A DNA stretch of 64,000 nt from Eremophila alpestris peregrina (GCA_009792885.1 WMCF01000021.1:2586155-2650154); one strand, 5' to 3'. Shown: positions 34,354 to 47,900, counted from the stretch's first letter. Made by a program: numbers and translations. Notes: generated from the sequence alone by a model not told the origin.

Positions 34354-37300
34354 CTCCTTCCATTATTTAATTTTTGTTTTCTTTGTGTTATTTCTTATAT
34401 CTAGTTGACAAAATCAGGTGATGACCGGAAACTAGAGTAAGAGGTTTATTGTCCACAGTGGAAAAAAGGGGGGAGAAGGGACACACATCACACAATATCA
34501 AAAAGAAGGAGCACAAGTGATGCAGTGCATGCAGAGGGCACACCCTGTACCTTTGCTACATTGCCAACTTGCTGTTCTCATTGACACAGGCACCTTTAAT
34601 GGTATGACAGGGAATTCCTGGAGACTGCCACAGAACATATCAGTGTTAAAAACAATCACCATAAAAGGACAGTAACGATTCCAACCAAATAAATATGTGG
34701 GTTTGATCCCTCAAACACCAAATACTGTCAAAAACTTGTTCAGCATGTAGTGGAAGAACAGCTGGAAGCTGCAGTTTGAACATTCCCACATGGATTAAAG
34801 CAGACTGCAGCACACTTAACCAACACTGCAGCAGGGAACTGTCTCAGTCCCAAAGCTGCCCACGCGTGAGGAAGAGATTGAAAATGGCCCAAACTGTAGC
34901 ACCTGTTATGCTGTACATTAAACCACAACTGCCAGGCTGTGATTTTTAAACAAGGAAAAGCACATTTCAGCAGCAATCCACTTGAGGGGTGTGCAGTTTG
35001 CAGCAGTCACCACTGCCCAGCTCTGCAGGCAGATGTGCAGGGCTCACACGGAGCTGATGTCTGTGCTAAAGGTGTTGTTAGTGCCACAATGGAGCACACA
35101 AGTGCCACAGTGTTTAACTCTTAGAGAAAGGGAGCAGGCAGGGAAAGAGCTGCCCTGCACAGCCATGGGCACGTGTTCCTCATCTGCCATACGACCAAAT
35201 CTTGAAGCCAACATAGACTCAGAATATTTTTCTTTGCAATCGCACTCCTGCCTTCCGAGAATAATCAGGACATAAACGGAGCTGCTTCATGCCCCAAACT
35301 GTCTGTCTCTCTCACTAAGGCTAGAATTAACCCTGAAAGGAGATTGGTGTCATTCCTCCAGGAAAGAACTCCATATAAAGGACAATCAGAGGGATCAATG
35401 AAAGGTTCAAAGAGACAGAGGCAAGAAGAAGCAGGTGCCTTGGAATTACAGGTTTATACCCTCCCTCCTGAGGCACAATCCTGAAAATGCCCTCCTGAAG
35501 CACAGGACAGACTGGACATAGTAGATGCATACTGGGTCAGGTCATCCACAGGAAAAGACCCAGCACTAGCTAGGAAAGCAGCTGCACCAAATGAGAAATT
35601 GTCACCAGTTTCCCAGTCTGACAAGGAATTGCTTTAGTCCACTGCATACCATCATCAGGCCAACCCCAGTTCAAAAATAAGGTTTAGTGAAGCTTATACC
35701 TTATTGTATTTAAAATTGTGTTTTTCTAGAGTATGTGCAATATCTACAGTATTTACAGGAATGATTCTGTAAAAAAAGGAGAAATTAATTGCCTCAATAG
35801 CTTTAGAATTGAGAACACAAAGAACAATAGAATAGGATTTAGGAGGTTTATGTTAAATTAAAACATCAACATTTCAAAAATCTGTATTGGACAAAAAAAT
35901 AGGAAAATAGGTTCTGAACACATGCAGAAACAAAAAGGAAACGAGATATTAAAGGACAATGAGGAAAATGAGCCATTAAGTTGTTTCTATGGCTGCAGTT
36001 GCTAGTGCAAAACTACCTCAGAAATATTCAATAAGAAAATAAAAGCGGGCTAGGAGAATAACCTAAGCACAAAATACTTGGTTTTTTAATTCTGAACAAG
36101 GAAGAGTTAAATCTGTTTACTGAAAGGACTGCTTTAAGGACACACATAAGAGACAAAACATAACTCTCTCGTTAGCACCACTGGAGCAGAATTATTTGCA
36201 TTAAGCAGTACTTGGTGTACAGAGCATAGAACCAGTTCCAAGACATCAGCAGAGTTATTTCTGCTTAAGAGCCCTCTCCATGTCAAGAAGAGTACCAAAA
36301 TGCTTCATGAGAATTTGCATTCATTCTATTTCAGGTTTGAGGAAACTAGATTTTATTTCCACAGCATACTGTCAGATTTTATCACTCATATCCTGTTATG
36401 TAACAGAGTGGGGCTGACACAATCCATCCTGACTTAACAGAACCTGAGCCATCATCTGTAAAATCTGAAAGAGCACTTCTCTAATGCTGCAGTGACATGA
36501 AACATATTTTATTTTTAACATCAGCTTATTTTTTAATACCAGAGGCAAAAAACACTATCAAATAAAATACTTCATTGACACCTGCATTCTCTAAATGGTG
36601 CAACTGCATTCCCATGGTAGCCATTCTCCTGCACAGGGGTGCATTAATTCCATACCAGTTCAGCTGACATTTTGTTCTATGTATTACTTCATGCATAATC
36701 CAGGGCCAAGTACCTATGAATACACATCAACAACAGCACCAATCACACGTGGAAAGCTCAGTTAGAAACAGATTTCCACCCCTTTTACTTTATTGTGACC
36801 AAGTACTTAGATACCATCAACATCATACTGAACAGAATTTTTTAGTTCCTTAAAGTAAACAAATCAATATTTGTTCCCAAGGCTTGTGTATCTGTATTTG
36901 CAGTTAATGTAATGACAATCATAAAACTCATATATATATGAAACTAAAACCTTAATACACAAAGTGTGAATGCAGCATTTTGACACACATTTCAGTCTGT
37001 CCAGATTGCCAGGGTGCCCTTAATCTGTCACCTACTACCCTTGGTGATGATGAAGTTAATAATGTCAGTCAATTGACATGAACCAGTGCTGGTGCTAAAG
37101 ACACAGAACTACATGACCCCATTATAACTAAAAAAACCCAAAAAAAACCATTCCACAAGACACTTCTTCATGAGCTCATTATATTTCCCTAAGATTCTAA
37201 TGAGGAAATTTAATGAGCCAAATTGGCTCCTAATTACAGCTGCTAAAGTCAATCCCATGTGAGAGGTGGTTCTGCTCTCCCTGGTAGCAAACCACTGCAT

Positions 37301-39844
37301 TAGTTCAGTCATTTTTGACACTTCACCCAAAAGCAGGAGGCTCCAGCAGAAGAGTCAGCAAGGAGCATAGCAGCTATGGAGCCCCAAAATGGCTCTGTTC
37401 TATTCTGCTCTTCTGCTCCTCATTTCTGTCTGGTGTTAGGTCACAGCACTCCCAACTCTCCACACAGTTTAATGCAACAGTCCAGCAAAAAATACCTGCA
37501 ACTATTGACTCTACTGACACTCTCCACCAGGTGAGAGGGAGTGAGCAGAGGAGCCCAGTGCTCCCTGCCCCTCTTGCAGCAAGGGCCCGTCCCGATCCTG
37601 ATGCGGCAGTGCCACCTTGGCTGTCCCCTCAGGCTGCTGCCTGATTTAATCCTCTGCCTCGCTCACACACATCTCTGCCAGCACAGCTGATAGAACTTAG
37701 CAGGGAAGGGAAAAGAAAGATGTTTCTGGATGGCAACACAGTCCTATAAACCACTGCTTTAAAAGTAGACTCGTATGAAAATCAATCATTCAAGATAATC
37801 CTAAAGAAAAATTAGGCGAAAAGCAGAGAAGAGATAAAACCAGCACTAAATGGGAAAAATGTGGTAGAAAATAAATGATGTACACTTGGATATCACAGAA
37901 TTTTAAAAAAAGGAGAAACTGAAGCAGAAAGTAACATTTCAAACCTGAAGTTATTTGCAGACATGCTGTTTTTTAAAACCAGTAAGTGAGCATCTTTCTC
38001 AGCAATTCTCAGATACACAGATGTAAATCCATTTTGTTTAAAACTATTTTGGACATTGTGAATCTATCAAAGCAAGTGCATATTGTAGGACTCACAGAGA
38101 GAAATAAAATGAAAAGCAATACTACTTTTAACTTCACACACATGAAAAAAAGCTCAATGGCCCCTAGTACTTCACAGCTCACTGAGAGGTCTTGCTATGC
38201 TCCATTTCAAAGCAGTCAGACCAACAGCTTTCATGTTTAGTTTCTGCCACATTTTTCCTGTTGATGACATGAACCATAAACCCCTGTCTAACTTCTATCT
38301 CATGATATCAAAAAGTAATCTTTGATCTTATTCCCATGGGTCCCTAATGCTACTGAAACATTTGATGTTAACATATTTGTTTATATGGGAATGTTCTCCA
38401 AAAAACCCCTTGCACACACAAAAGCATGAAACAAGTTGGGTTTTTTGGTTGATTTTACTAGAGGACTTGAACAAATTGATAAACTCAGATCTGCTTATCA
38501 TGGATGTTAAAATACTTGGTTGGCAAAGATATTGTGATATCAACATCTGGAGTCCAGTAATCCAGGGATCTTTTGTCAGATCACTGTTTCCATAACCAGG
38601 AAAATGCTGCTGGCATCCTCATTTAGATATGCAGCTGTTCCTGGCAAGCTTCTTCCACATGTGACAACAAGTTATTTGCTACCCAGGACCTGAAAGCAAA
38701 ATCCTTGAGTTTACCTTGCTCTAATTTTACTTTAGAAACATCACAAAGCTTCAGTAAACTGCATGAAGCAACCAAAAAGAACTGCTTGTATGGCAAACAC
38801 AAATCAGTTTCAGTTCTAAACCAGCAAAGAATAGCTGGGATGACAGGGAACTACCAACTTTGAAAGTTAACTAGGAAGAAATCCAGAAGTGATTATGCAT
38901 AGAGGAATCATTTCCAACAGCAATTCAGACTTCTCTTACCCTGTTCCTCACAGATACATCTCCCACGTGGATGGATTTGGGATTTTTCCTGTGGTACCAC
39001 ATTCTGCTTCCCCTGAAACTGTGCTGTTGACACAGGGGGAAACACAAGGCAAGGAAGGACTGGTTGGTGAAGGCTGGCATTAACCTCCCTCTAACCTAAA
39101 GAAATCAGATCCTTGCCTTGTGTGGCCAAAAAACCAATCTGAATTGAGAGTATTTGATTTTGTTATACAGATATAACTTGTACTACACACATTAGGATAA
39201 CCTGATACCTTGATATATCACTCTGCTACCACTAGCATGAATCTGACATCTCTTATATACATAAGGGGTATATCAGCAAACTTTGGAGTTAATGGGAGAA
39301 CTTTTTCTGACCAAAACTGGCTTTGAGTTGCATCCACGACTTCTTAGGAGCTGTTGTAGATGTAGAGTGTCTGACTGTAGAGATCTTGGAGGGGCTTGCT
39401 GAAAATAAGAAATTTCTCCTGTAAACTTCCCACAATAGAAAACTACTTTTTTTGGTTTGCTGCTTTATTTCCTCCCTTAGTTTTTGCAACTTAGAAAGGT
39501 AAAACAAACAGACAATTAACCTACTGGATGAATGGAGATACCTTGGCTGGAATCCAAAATTGTATCAGTAACATCCCTTAGGTTGAAAGAAAATCCTCAA
39601 GGCTTAACTTGATCTTCACTTTACTGAACCACACTGGTTCTTCATTTGGCAAAGTTCTTAAACTGGGAGATTAATTACCACATAATATCCTTACAACTAA
39701 TTTTCAAAGAGAAATGGACATTTTCTGCCCACCCTGTGCAAGCTCTGGATTTTATTGAAATAAAAAAGAGGCTCCTAGAGCTTCTCAAAGTCCATCTGAA
39801 GGGAAAGGTACTACCTTTAATACATTTCTAGTCAGCCAAAGGCA

Positions 39845-39871
39845 TAGATAGATGGACAGATAGATAGATAA
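39845..39871. repeat. GATA microsatellite
   Basis: Imperfect GATA/GATG tetranucleotide array (agatagatggacagatagatag). Confidence 0.8.
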
Positions 39872-41270
39872 ATTTAATGTAGGTTTATTCCCTTATAGAA
39901 AGCTTAAATTATTCAAAGCAAAAAATTCCAGGGTTTTTGTTGGGTTGGTTTAGGAAGGACAATACATAAAACTTAACATTATGTTTAGCAAATTCTTTAA
40001 CAGCTTATTGATTGCCAATAGTTCATATAGTGACATTTCTGCTATATCAAGTCCCAGAAAATGTAATGCTTCATGGATTGTGCACATGATGAAGAGTTCA
40101 AAAGCATACTGATTTTGAAAGTTTTATCTAGAATATAAAGAGACCAAAATTCTTTGACAAAAGGAAGAGCTACCAGTGAGACTGGCACATAGTTTCCATT
40201 AAAAACAGGCAGCTCATTATTAGTCATTAGGTTCTCATAATTCTGATATTACAGAGCCAGAGGAGACACAAGTTTGGAAATTGTTTCTTATGCACTTCTC
40301 TGGCTAACAACTGTTCCAGTTGGGACTGGGCAGAAGCATTCTTTTTATTTCTGGAGCAGAAAAACTTTAGGTTACATCAACATCAGAAGGGCAACTCCAG
40401 CCTGGAGGCATTGTAACTGAAGGTAAGGGGATATAGAGTCTGAACAAACACAGATCCCTTGGATCTCCACTTGGAATACAAACAAAACAGTGAGTGACAA
40501 CATGCAAAGGAACAGGGCTTAGAAATGCAGAACTCCACTAAAATCACTGCAGTCATTTCAGAGAGATGCATTGTGCCATAAATTCAGACCTGGGAAATTG
40601 AAAGGGAAGAGGAAGTTATTCTGTTAGAAAATCCTTCAACTATTTGACTTCCCAACAGCAAAGATGCTGTAAAACTGTGTACTGACATTTACAGCTTGCA
40701 CAAGATTAATTAAAGCATCAGGAAATAAAACTCCATAATTAGTCCTGGAAAAGCCGCAGGTGCCAAACTGCTATTTACAGACTGAGGGGATGTAATATTT
40801 TAAAATTAAAAATTGTTATGCATCAACTACAAGGAGACAGAAGGAGAAATGCACAGCTAGCTCAAAGAAAATAACACTCAAACATCAGCAAAAAGATAAC
40901 TAAAACTTTGATTATGATAGTTTTGTTAACCTTTTCCTGCTATTTTAATAGAGAGAATCCACCACTTTTAGAGGGCTAAAAGCTTTTCTGGAGTTAGGAC
41001 CTCCTCCCTCCCATCTTATTTTCCTAATTTTGTCTGCAAACATTACTCCTAGCCATTTCTTAAATATCTGAGCAGTGTTTTAGAATAATATCTCCACCTC
41101 TACCAGACAGAGGGATGGAAGAAATGTCACCCACAGAAACACCAGCAGGTTTATTTTATTTCTTTCCCCTCTCTGCACGTGGTGCAATCTTACATAAGTC
41201 AAACATTCCCTTAAGAATTAAATATTTGGTGCTTTTGTGGGTCTTGAGGTTTGACTTTTTTGTTTGTTCT

Positions 41271-41315
41271 CATTTGGTTGGTTGGTTGGTTTTGGGTTTG
41301 TTGTTTGTTTGTTTT
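41271..41315. repeat. TTGG / GTTT tetranucleotide repeat
   Basis: About four and a half TTGG units followed by GTTT units. Confidence 0.8.
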
Positions 41316-43097
41316 AATTTTAAAACTAACACTTAGAACAATCTGAGTCACCAAACTTAAAAATTCATCTGGTAGTGGAGGTCTGATCTTTTTGCCCTCT
41401 ATATAAATTTAATATAAGATGCTTCATTCTTTGAATAAGAATGCTTTTGGGTTTTGTGCACCAACCACTCTTGCTGGCACAACTACTTTCCAACACTTCC
41501 TGATCTTATATGTTGGATTTAAGCAGAAAAATGGCTACTTTAGGGATATTTTATCAGGCTTAGGAGTGAAATAAGCAGCAAATGGTCCTTAATGCCAAGC
41601 ACAGCTCTACACATGCACAGAAGAGCTCTGAGTTGTACATCCAACTTCATACCTGCTCTTAAACTTCAGTGCTTTCATTCTGGTACAGTTCACTTTCTAC
41701 CTGTATCTAATTCTTTGTGTCTCAAAGCTGGCTCTAAAAACGTGCTCATCACAGAAATATAGATAAGAACAATGGGATTAAGAGAAATGTGAGAATCATT
41801 CTGTCTTGGAGAAAGAACAATATGGAATGAGTGCTGAAGATGGATTTGAAAGAAAATTACTGTAATTTTAAAAATTGTATTAACTTTCTATGTTCTACAT
41901 AATGGTTCTACAGCCATTACTGCCTTGTTTAGAGCTTCATTTTCTTCTCTTCTATCCGTGTTACTCATTATTTGTGCTATTTACACAACCTGTAATGTCA
42001 GCCATTCTAATATAGATAAACATCTTGATTAACAAGATGTGAAAGAAGGGTAGGGGAAGGTAATATCCCCATGAGGGAAAATTCTTCAAGGTGTCAGCAA
42101 GGACAACAGTCATTTATTTAGGACAAAGTCCACATTCTGGACAAAATGTTATTACTTTCTTTTCAGTTCATATTTAACTTCCATGACTAATTCCTAAAGC
42201 CAGTTACTCCATTAACATTGCTTAAGATTGAAAATGAACTTTTTACAAGTAAAAAGTTCACCCTCTCACACTTCAGGTAACTCACAGGTGGGCTCACCAT
42301 GCACAAGTACTCTGCATTGGCACACTTACCTCATTCCTTGTTTGTGTGCTACACAGAATGCTCTTTTTCTTCTTTACAAATTTCAGTTCCACATGAAATT
42401 TGGAGCTGTATTACTCATTTGTATGTCCAACTACCAAATATGAAAGCTGACAGTTAGGAAAGCATAAGCATTTCACTCAGTCTCTTCAAAACACCTTTTC
42501 AGAGTTTCATACAAATGAGTTCTTCCAGTCTATTTGGTGAGCACTGTCAAATAATACTGAAATATTAAATACTACAATAATACTCAAATAACTTCTTTTT
42601 TTTCTTTAACTATTCACAAATCTTTGATGCTAGAATTGTGTGAATTTTATAGACTAAAATAACTTCAACAACTTTGAATTACTAATTGTTTAAATGGAAT
42701 TGCCTGGAATGAGTTGGTTTCATTATTCTGAGACATGGATCACAGCCTTTGAGTAGTAGGTCTTGAGTTCAAAGCTTTTCAGGGTGAAGAGTTCTGCTGT
42801 AATCTAAAGCACAGCAGGTATACTTTTTATCTAAATGACTTGAATCATCTTGGGAAAATTTAATGAGGGTTTGTCACAGGAATTAGATATTCTAAGTTTA
42901 GCAAATCCAGAACATTAATGCCTCGATTTTGCAGCTTTGAGAGTCAATGGCATCCTCCACTACTACAACTGCTCACCTAAGCAAAAACCAGATTCACAAC
43001 CCACTCTTTTGAACTCACTCAATTCCTGTACAAGCAAAAGTAGCAATCTAATAATTATCAGAAGGAAAAATTTTATGCCTTTTTAAAACACAAGATT

Positions 43098-43240
43098 CCA
43101 CCAAAAAAACCCCAAAACAAACAAACAACAAAAAACCCCCACAAACAAACAAAAAAATTCCCAAACAAAAAAAAACCAAACAAAAAAAAAAAACACCAAA
43201 AAAACCAAACAACAAACAAAACCCTAAAGACCCCCAAAAG
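43098..43240. repeat. A/C-rich simple repeat (ACAAA / CCAAAA)
   Basis: About 140 bases almost wholly A and C, made of CCAAAA, ACAAAC and poly(A) units. The hydrophobic minus-strand open frame over it is low-complexity. Confidence 0.85.
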
Positions 43241-43485
43241 CCAAAAGTACAGAAGATAAAGAGTGCAGAACAGCAACTTGGCAATAATAAATCAAATTGC
43301 AAGGACAAGGTAAGCACCTGCCAATGGAAGAGAGAGAAGACACTCAGGGTTTTTTTGCCTGAAAGTATGCTGGACAAAGAAATAAATTACTAATACCAAA
43401 GAATGAAAATTTATTTCCTTTGAAGAATGTTCTTTTTCAAGGTTTGTATCTTTTCAGCAATTAATCAAGATATCTGCTTACTTAC

Positions 43486-43514
43486 AGCTTTTCCATAGCC
43501 CCCATTTATTTCGT
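43486..43514 (-). other. Speculative minus-strand micro-exon (29 bp)
   Basis: On the minus strand the sequence ccctttaatttag precedes a 29-base block that ends at a near-perfect donor (AAGCT|GTAAGTAAG). With one G from the exon at 43977-44052 it would read DEINGGYGKA. The match of phase is suggestive but could be chance, and no protein was recognised. Confidence 0.15.
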
Positions 43515-43703
43515 CTAAATTAAAGGGAGTGGTTTAAGCAACTTCCATTCTATTCTTACATAGTGTCTACATTTAAGAGTTTGTCAGGGCTGAAATTTTG
43601 CACAACATATAAAAATGGGAACAAGCCAAGATATTTAACTATTGAGGAGATTTTTGTTGCCAGGACCACTAACTGAACTAAATGGAGCAGTAGTTATTGC
43701 AGG

Positions 43704-43763
43704 GAAAAAAAAACCAAAAAACCCCAACCTAAACAAAAAAAACCCAAGTAAGCAACCAACCAA
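43704..43763. repeat. A/C-rich simple repeat
   Basis: Poly(A) with interspersed CC and AACC units, similar to the tract at 43098. Confidence 0.75.
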
Positions 43764-43976
43764 TCCCATATATCTTTATTCCCTTCTACTACCTGCAATA
43801 ATTTTCATTCCACTTCACCTAAAATGTTGCTACCAACATATAGAGAGCTTTCTATACATCAACTTATGCAAGCTATCTACTGAGATTTACATATTTATCC
43901 ATGTAAAAACCAACCAGCTTGCCAGGACAGTAAAACACCATGTATATACACAGTAAGAAAAATACAAAAACTGTAC

Positions 43977-44052
43977 CTAGGACATTTCCTCGATGCTGCT
44001 CTCTCCAGAGTCGCTGGAAAAGCTCCAGGGGCACAAGCAGGAACACCAGCCG
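43977..44052 (-). other. Speculative minus-strand exon beside the CpG island (76 bp)
   Basis: The minus strand shows a pyrimidine-rich acceptor (cctctcctccatcccacag), 76 bases open in more than one frame, and a donor CTAG|GTACAG. One frame reads RLVFLLVPLELFQRLWREQH followed by RGNVL. It lies just downstream, in minus-strand sense, of the CpG island. No protein family was recognised, so the exon is only a hypothesis. Confidence 0.2.
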
Positions 44053-44179
44053 CTGTGGGATGGAGGAGAGGCCCAAAGTCACCTCGCCAAACACAGGGCC
44101 GACACCTCAGGGAGAGGCAAAATCACCCCCAGACCCATTAAAGGGCTGGTTTCTCAAGAGGTTAAATGGACAAATGGGA

Positions 44180-44930
44180 CCCTGAGAAGAAGAGGCCGCT
44201 AACGGGAGCTGGTTTGTGCCTCCCGCAGCAGCCTCCAGGGGCCTGCCCGCCACGGGAAGGTGTGAGGGGCCGCTGGGGCTCCGTGGAGCGGGAGCCTGAG
44301 GGAAGTACCTGGAAAGGGGATTTCCTCTGGGGTTCCAGCAGCTCTCTGGGAAAGCCTCTGTGCGGGCCAGGAACAAGCTGTGTGTCCCCTGTGCGGGCCG
44401 GGAACAAGCTGTGTGTCCCATGCTGTGCCCGGGATGAGCTGAGGGACGAGCTCTCAGCTGAGGGGCAGGCGGGGCTCCCTTTCCGGCCCGCACACCTGAG
44501 GGCAGGGATGGTGCCCCGGCTCCTGCTTCCCGAGGCTGCCCCTCTCTATCGGCTGCCGTGTATTCGCTCTAATTCAGGGCTGTGGTCCCTCCTGAGGCGG
44601 TGCTTTGGGAAAAGCTCTACACAACGCCGTTCCCTGGGACTCTGCGGTGAGGGAGCGGAGCAGGCCTGCCCTGAGGGAGGCCTTCCTTCCTTCAGCCTTC
44701 TCCTTACAAAGGGCTGGTCCCGGATCGGGTGAGGAGTCGCTGGAGGCGTGAGGAGGAATTCCCCACTGAGCTGAGGAAGCACCTTGCGGAGAGGGAAGGC
44801 ACAGGCTGGAGGTGGGTGCCCAGCAGGTGAGGAATGGGTTCCCAGCAGTGCTGGTGGCCCTGCTCAGGGAGCGGGAGGGACAAGGCACCACAGGGGCTGT
44901 AAGACCCCACAGGACCTTTCTCAGCAGCCG
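44180..44930. promoter_or_regulatory. Orphan CpG island, candidate promoter
   Basis: The sequence turns abruptly GC-rich, with some thirty or more CpG dinucleotides by eye over about 750 bases (for example ggcccgcac, tatcggctgccg, caacgccg, cccggatcggg), while the flanks are AT-rich and almost free of CpG. Such islands in birds usually mark promoters. The plus strand has donor-like GTGAGG sites at 44646, 44730 and 44827 (the last CAG|GTGAGG). The minus strand has CCAG|GTACTT ending at 44309. Direction is unresolved. The long open frames here on both strands are a by-product of high GC and match nothing I know. Confidence 0.6.
44358..44441. repeat. 31-bp tandem repeat inside the CpG island
   Basis: Two near-identical 31-bp copies of ctgtgcgggccaggaacaag plus ctgtgtgtccc (first at 44358, second at 44389), followed by a diverged partial third copy (ctgtgcccgggatgagctg, about 44423). 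Confidence 0.85.
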
Positions 44931-47900
44931 AGGGATTGGGGAAATTACTTCTTTAAAAAGATAAAATACACTTGTGTGGTCTATGTGGAGAAAAACAAGT
45001 AGAATATAGGAGTGCTGATGCTTTAAGACAGATGCTCTAAAGTGCTGTAATTCCCCAAAAGAGTTAATTTTGTGCTTTTTACTTTGTAGACTCCAGGAAA
45101 GAAAAGCACTTAATATATTTAATTTAAAGGATAAAAACATATAACTAAGAGTATTTGAGTTTTTAAATTTAAATATCAGCATAACTTTTTTTTCAAAGTT
45201 GGTTATTACACCTTCAAACTGTATTATCAGACTGTCATTGCCAAAGCTTTTTGTGAATGCCTACAACAGATTTTACTGAACCAAAAATGTTTATACAGTT
45301 CTTTAATATGAGCTGCCATGTGTAAACATTCATGGTTGCAACTGATATAATAATGTGGAGATTACAAAACTGCAAAGGAGTAGAACTGAACAAATTGGAA
45401 ACAATTAGGAAAAAATTACATCAGGTTATTCAAACCATAGTAAGGGTGAGTCTGATACATAATTTTGTCTCAAGAATGAGCTATCTTGGTTTTTTTAATA
45501 GTCTTAATGACTGTAAAAGTCTATAATTTCAACCATTTAAATCAACTTGACTATGTTATCATTCAACAGCAGAGAACTTATGCTAATAGGATTATTGTTA
45601 TATTAAAAATTGTGCTAATGTGAGGCTTTAAGAATACAGATGTACAGCTCAAATGTTGTGTTCTTGTTAGCCATGCAGTAGAACATGACATAAAGTAGGT
45701 ATTTTGTCATTGTCAGAAACAAAATGGCTCCAGTGAACAATAGATTGCACATCTTTTCATTAGGGGAGGGCCCATACTTGTCAGCAAAACAAAGTGACTC
45801 AGAAAACATTAGTGGGTGAAAGTAATAAGGGAAAGCTGTTGCCAGTAGAAGGAAAAAGTGATTCTCAGCTGTGGTGTTATTTGCTGGAAACCAAAGCTGT
45901 AAAGCTACCTCACATATTAAAAAAATCTGATTTTATTTGTGTTGCTTCCAGCAGCACAGAAGCAATGCAAGTAAACTATTTGTCGTGTCAAAGATTGGTT
46001 GATTGATTTCCACCTCAAGGAAAAGTAAAAAAAAAGATTGTGTCTGAAGGTAGAAGAAGGAAACTGCAGCCAGGTCTGTTGTGATAAAGGTGCTGGAGAT
46101 CTGCTTCAGAAATCAGCAGTTTGAAATGGCACAACCACATTTGTTTACTGATACCTGGAAAATAGCTTATTCTTTCAGGGGTCATTTAAAAACGTATTTT
46201 GCTTTGTGGGGAATATTTTAATATCAAGAAATGAGCCAGAAAGTAATATTCATTTTGTACTCATCAGTATTCTAGCAGAACCTTTCATGAATCTGTTTTA
46301 ATTTATAAAGCAATAGAACAGTTTGAGAAAAGTGTATGCACTAAATATTCTCACAAAATTGTAACCATGCTAGGGCAGTTCTGCTTTAGTTCTGTTCCAG
46401 GCTACTGATACTTAGTGCTTCTCCTTGGATAAGTGACCTGTTTTAATGAGCCCTCACTGCAGCAAAATGCACATTGTTTTTCCAAATGAGTAGAAGGGTG
46501 TGCTCCCATAGCCACTCCATCCTGTCCTCAGCTGTGCCATCCCTGGGGGAGCTGAGCATCAGGGTATCCACACGTCACTTGGAGCCTCAGCTTTTAACAC
46601 TTTGTCACTTTTAGCACTGGATATTTGTCTTTTAGGAAATAAGGAAAAAGATCCTTTAATCCTGGGTGAGTTGTCTGTTTAAGTTTAATTAGCATCTTGA
46701 TACTCTTGCACTTTCAAAGTCATGGGATGAACATGCTACACCCCATGAGTGGATTTTGTGGGTCACTTTGTGCTGGGAATATCTGACAGCCACTGGGCAT
46801 GAACACAGTGCAAAAGCTCAACAGTCAATAAACCCACAATTACTCTTTATTAACTTATCAGAAATAGTTTTACATTATTGGAAAATCCTGTTTGGCCTCC
46901 ACTAAAGAATAAGGTTCGAGACTGTAATCCCAAGTTATGTTAAGGTTGTGACAGTTTTGGCTCCAGAAAAACTTTTTTTATGCCAAGATTTCCAGAGGAG
47001 AATTTATTTTGCATAATAAAAATTAGATCTGGGCATCCTGTTTTGCCATGGGATCTGGGAATAAGTCAAACAATTACCCCACTGATAAACAATTTTCTGT
47101 CTGATGGATGAGCTGTCTGTAGGTAATGGGACTGTGGGATTCCATTCTTTCACACTCCAAGCTGCAGTTCAGCAAAATTTAAAGATGATGGCTTGTAAAT
47201 TTTTTGTGCAGACATTCTATTAAATGAATGAATACTTTGATACTTTACCTGGTTGAAGTAATAGTTTTGCTTTTTGAATTTATCGTAACTTGTGCCAGTT
47301 TAATATTTACCAGTTTGATCAATAAAGCCATGCAGCACCTTGATGTAAACAGGATGGCCTCACTATTCAGGAGTGTATTTTCCCTACCTTTTGACAAATG
47401 CAAGACATATTTATATTGATTTTCTCTTTATATAAGCATATTCTTTCCTACCACTTCTTTTTAGCTCCTGGCATTTGACAGCTAAACCAGACATTTAGAA
47501 CTGTAAAACCAAGGCTTGAGCAATTCCTAACCTCACCTTGCTTTTCCCTGTTTTATTTCCCTCAAGGAATGCTCTCAAATAACTTCAATCCTGATCCAAA
47601 CTATTTTTCTTTACTTCCTTTAATCAATATGGTGAAACAATGCAAACAAATGAGGGAAACCATGAGGAGTTTCAGTCCTTTTTTTAAAAAAAAGTCAAAA
47701 TACTTTTTCTGCCTAAATATTTACTAAGTATCACATAGACCTGAGAATCTTCTGATTTTTTTCCCTCCAAGTTTTTCATTTGTCTTCTGAGAAAGTGTCT
47801 AATTAATATATTACCAATAGATAAATACAATGGAATACTTCATCTTGATTAAAACTTATTACTTGCTTCAGTCTTCAGTGGCTTTAAATATATTTGGAAA

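Larger units (their letters stand above)
30408..43480. other. Intergenic region, no recognised gene
   Basis: Long AT-rich stretch without recognisable coding exons. It contains simple repeats (A/C-rich tracts, GATA, TTGG). A minus-strand AATAAA (plus-strand tttatt at 34445-34450) precedes a kilobase with slightly higher complexity, but I cannot tie it to a gene. Confidence 0.6.

Noticed and set aside
43048..43377. Hydrophobic minus-strand open frame resembling membrane segments
   Set aside because: It is the translation of the A/C-rich simple repeat on the opposite strand, so Phe/Leu/Cys richness is an artefact.
44166..44732. Plus-strand open frame of 188 codons in the CpG island
   Set aside because: High GC removes stop codons in several frames at once (open frames on both strands overlap here), it crosses a tandem repeat, and the peptide is low-complexity with no similarity I know.
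44574..45182. Minus-strand open frame of 202 codons
   Set aside because: It starts in AT-rich DNA and runs into the island, with no splice logic and an abrupt change in composition. It overlaps other open frames and has no recognised family.
45332..45450. Lysine/isoleucine-rich open frame ending at a good GTGAGT donor
   Set aside because: No credible acceptor upstream, its phase does not fit the candidate exon at 49939, and such peptides arise readily in A-rich DNA.
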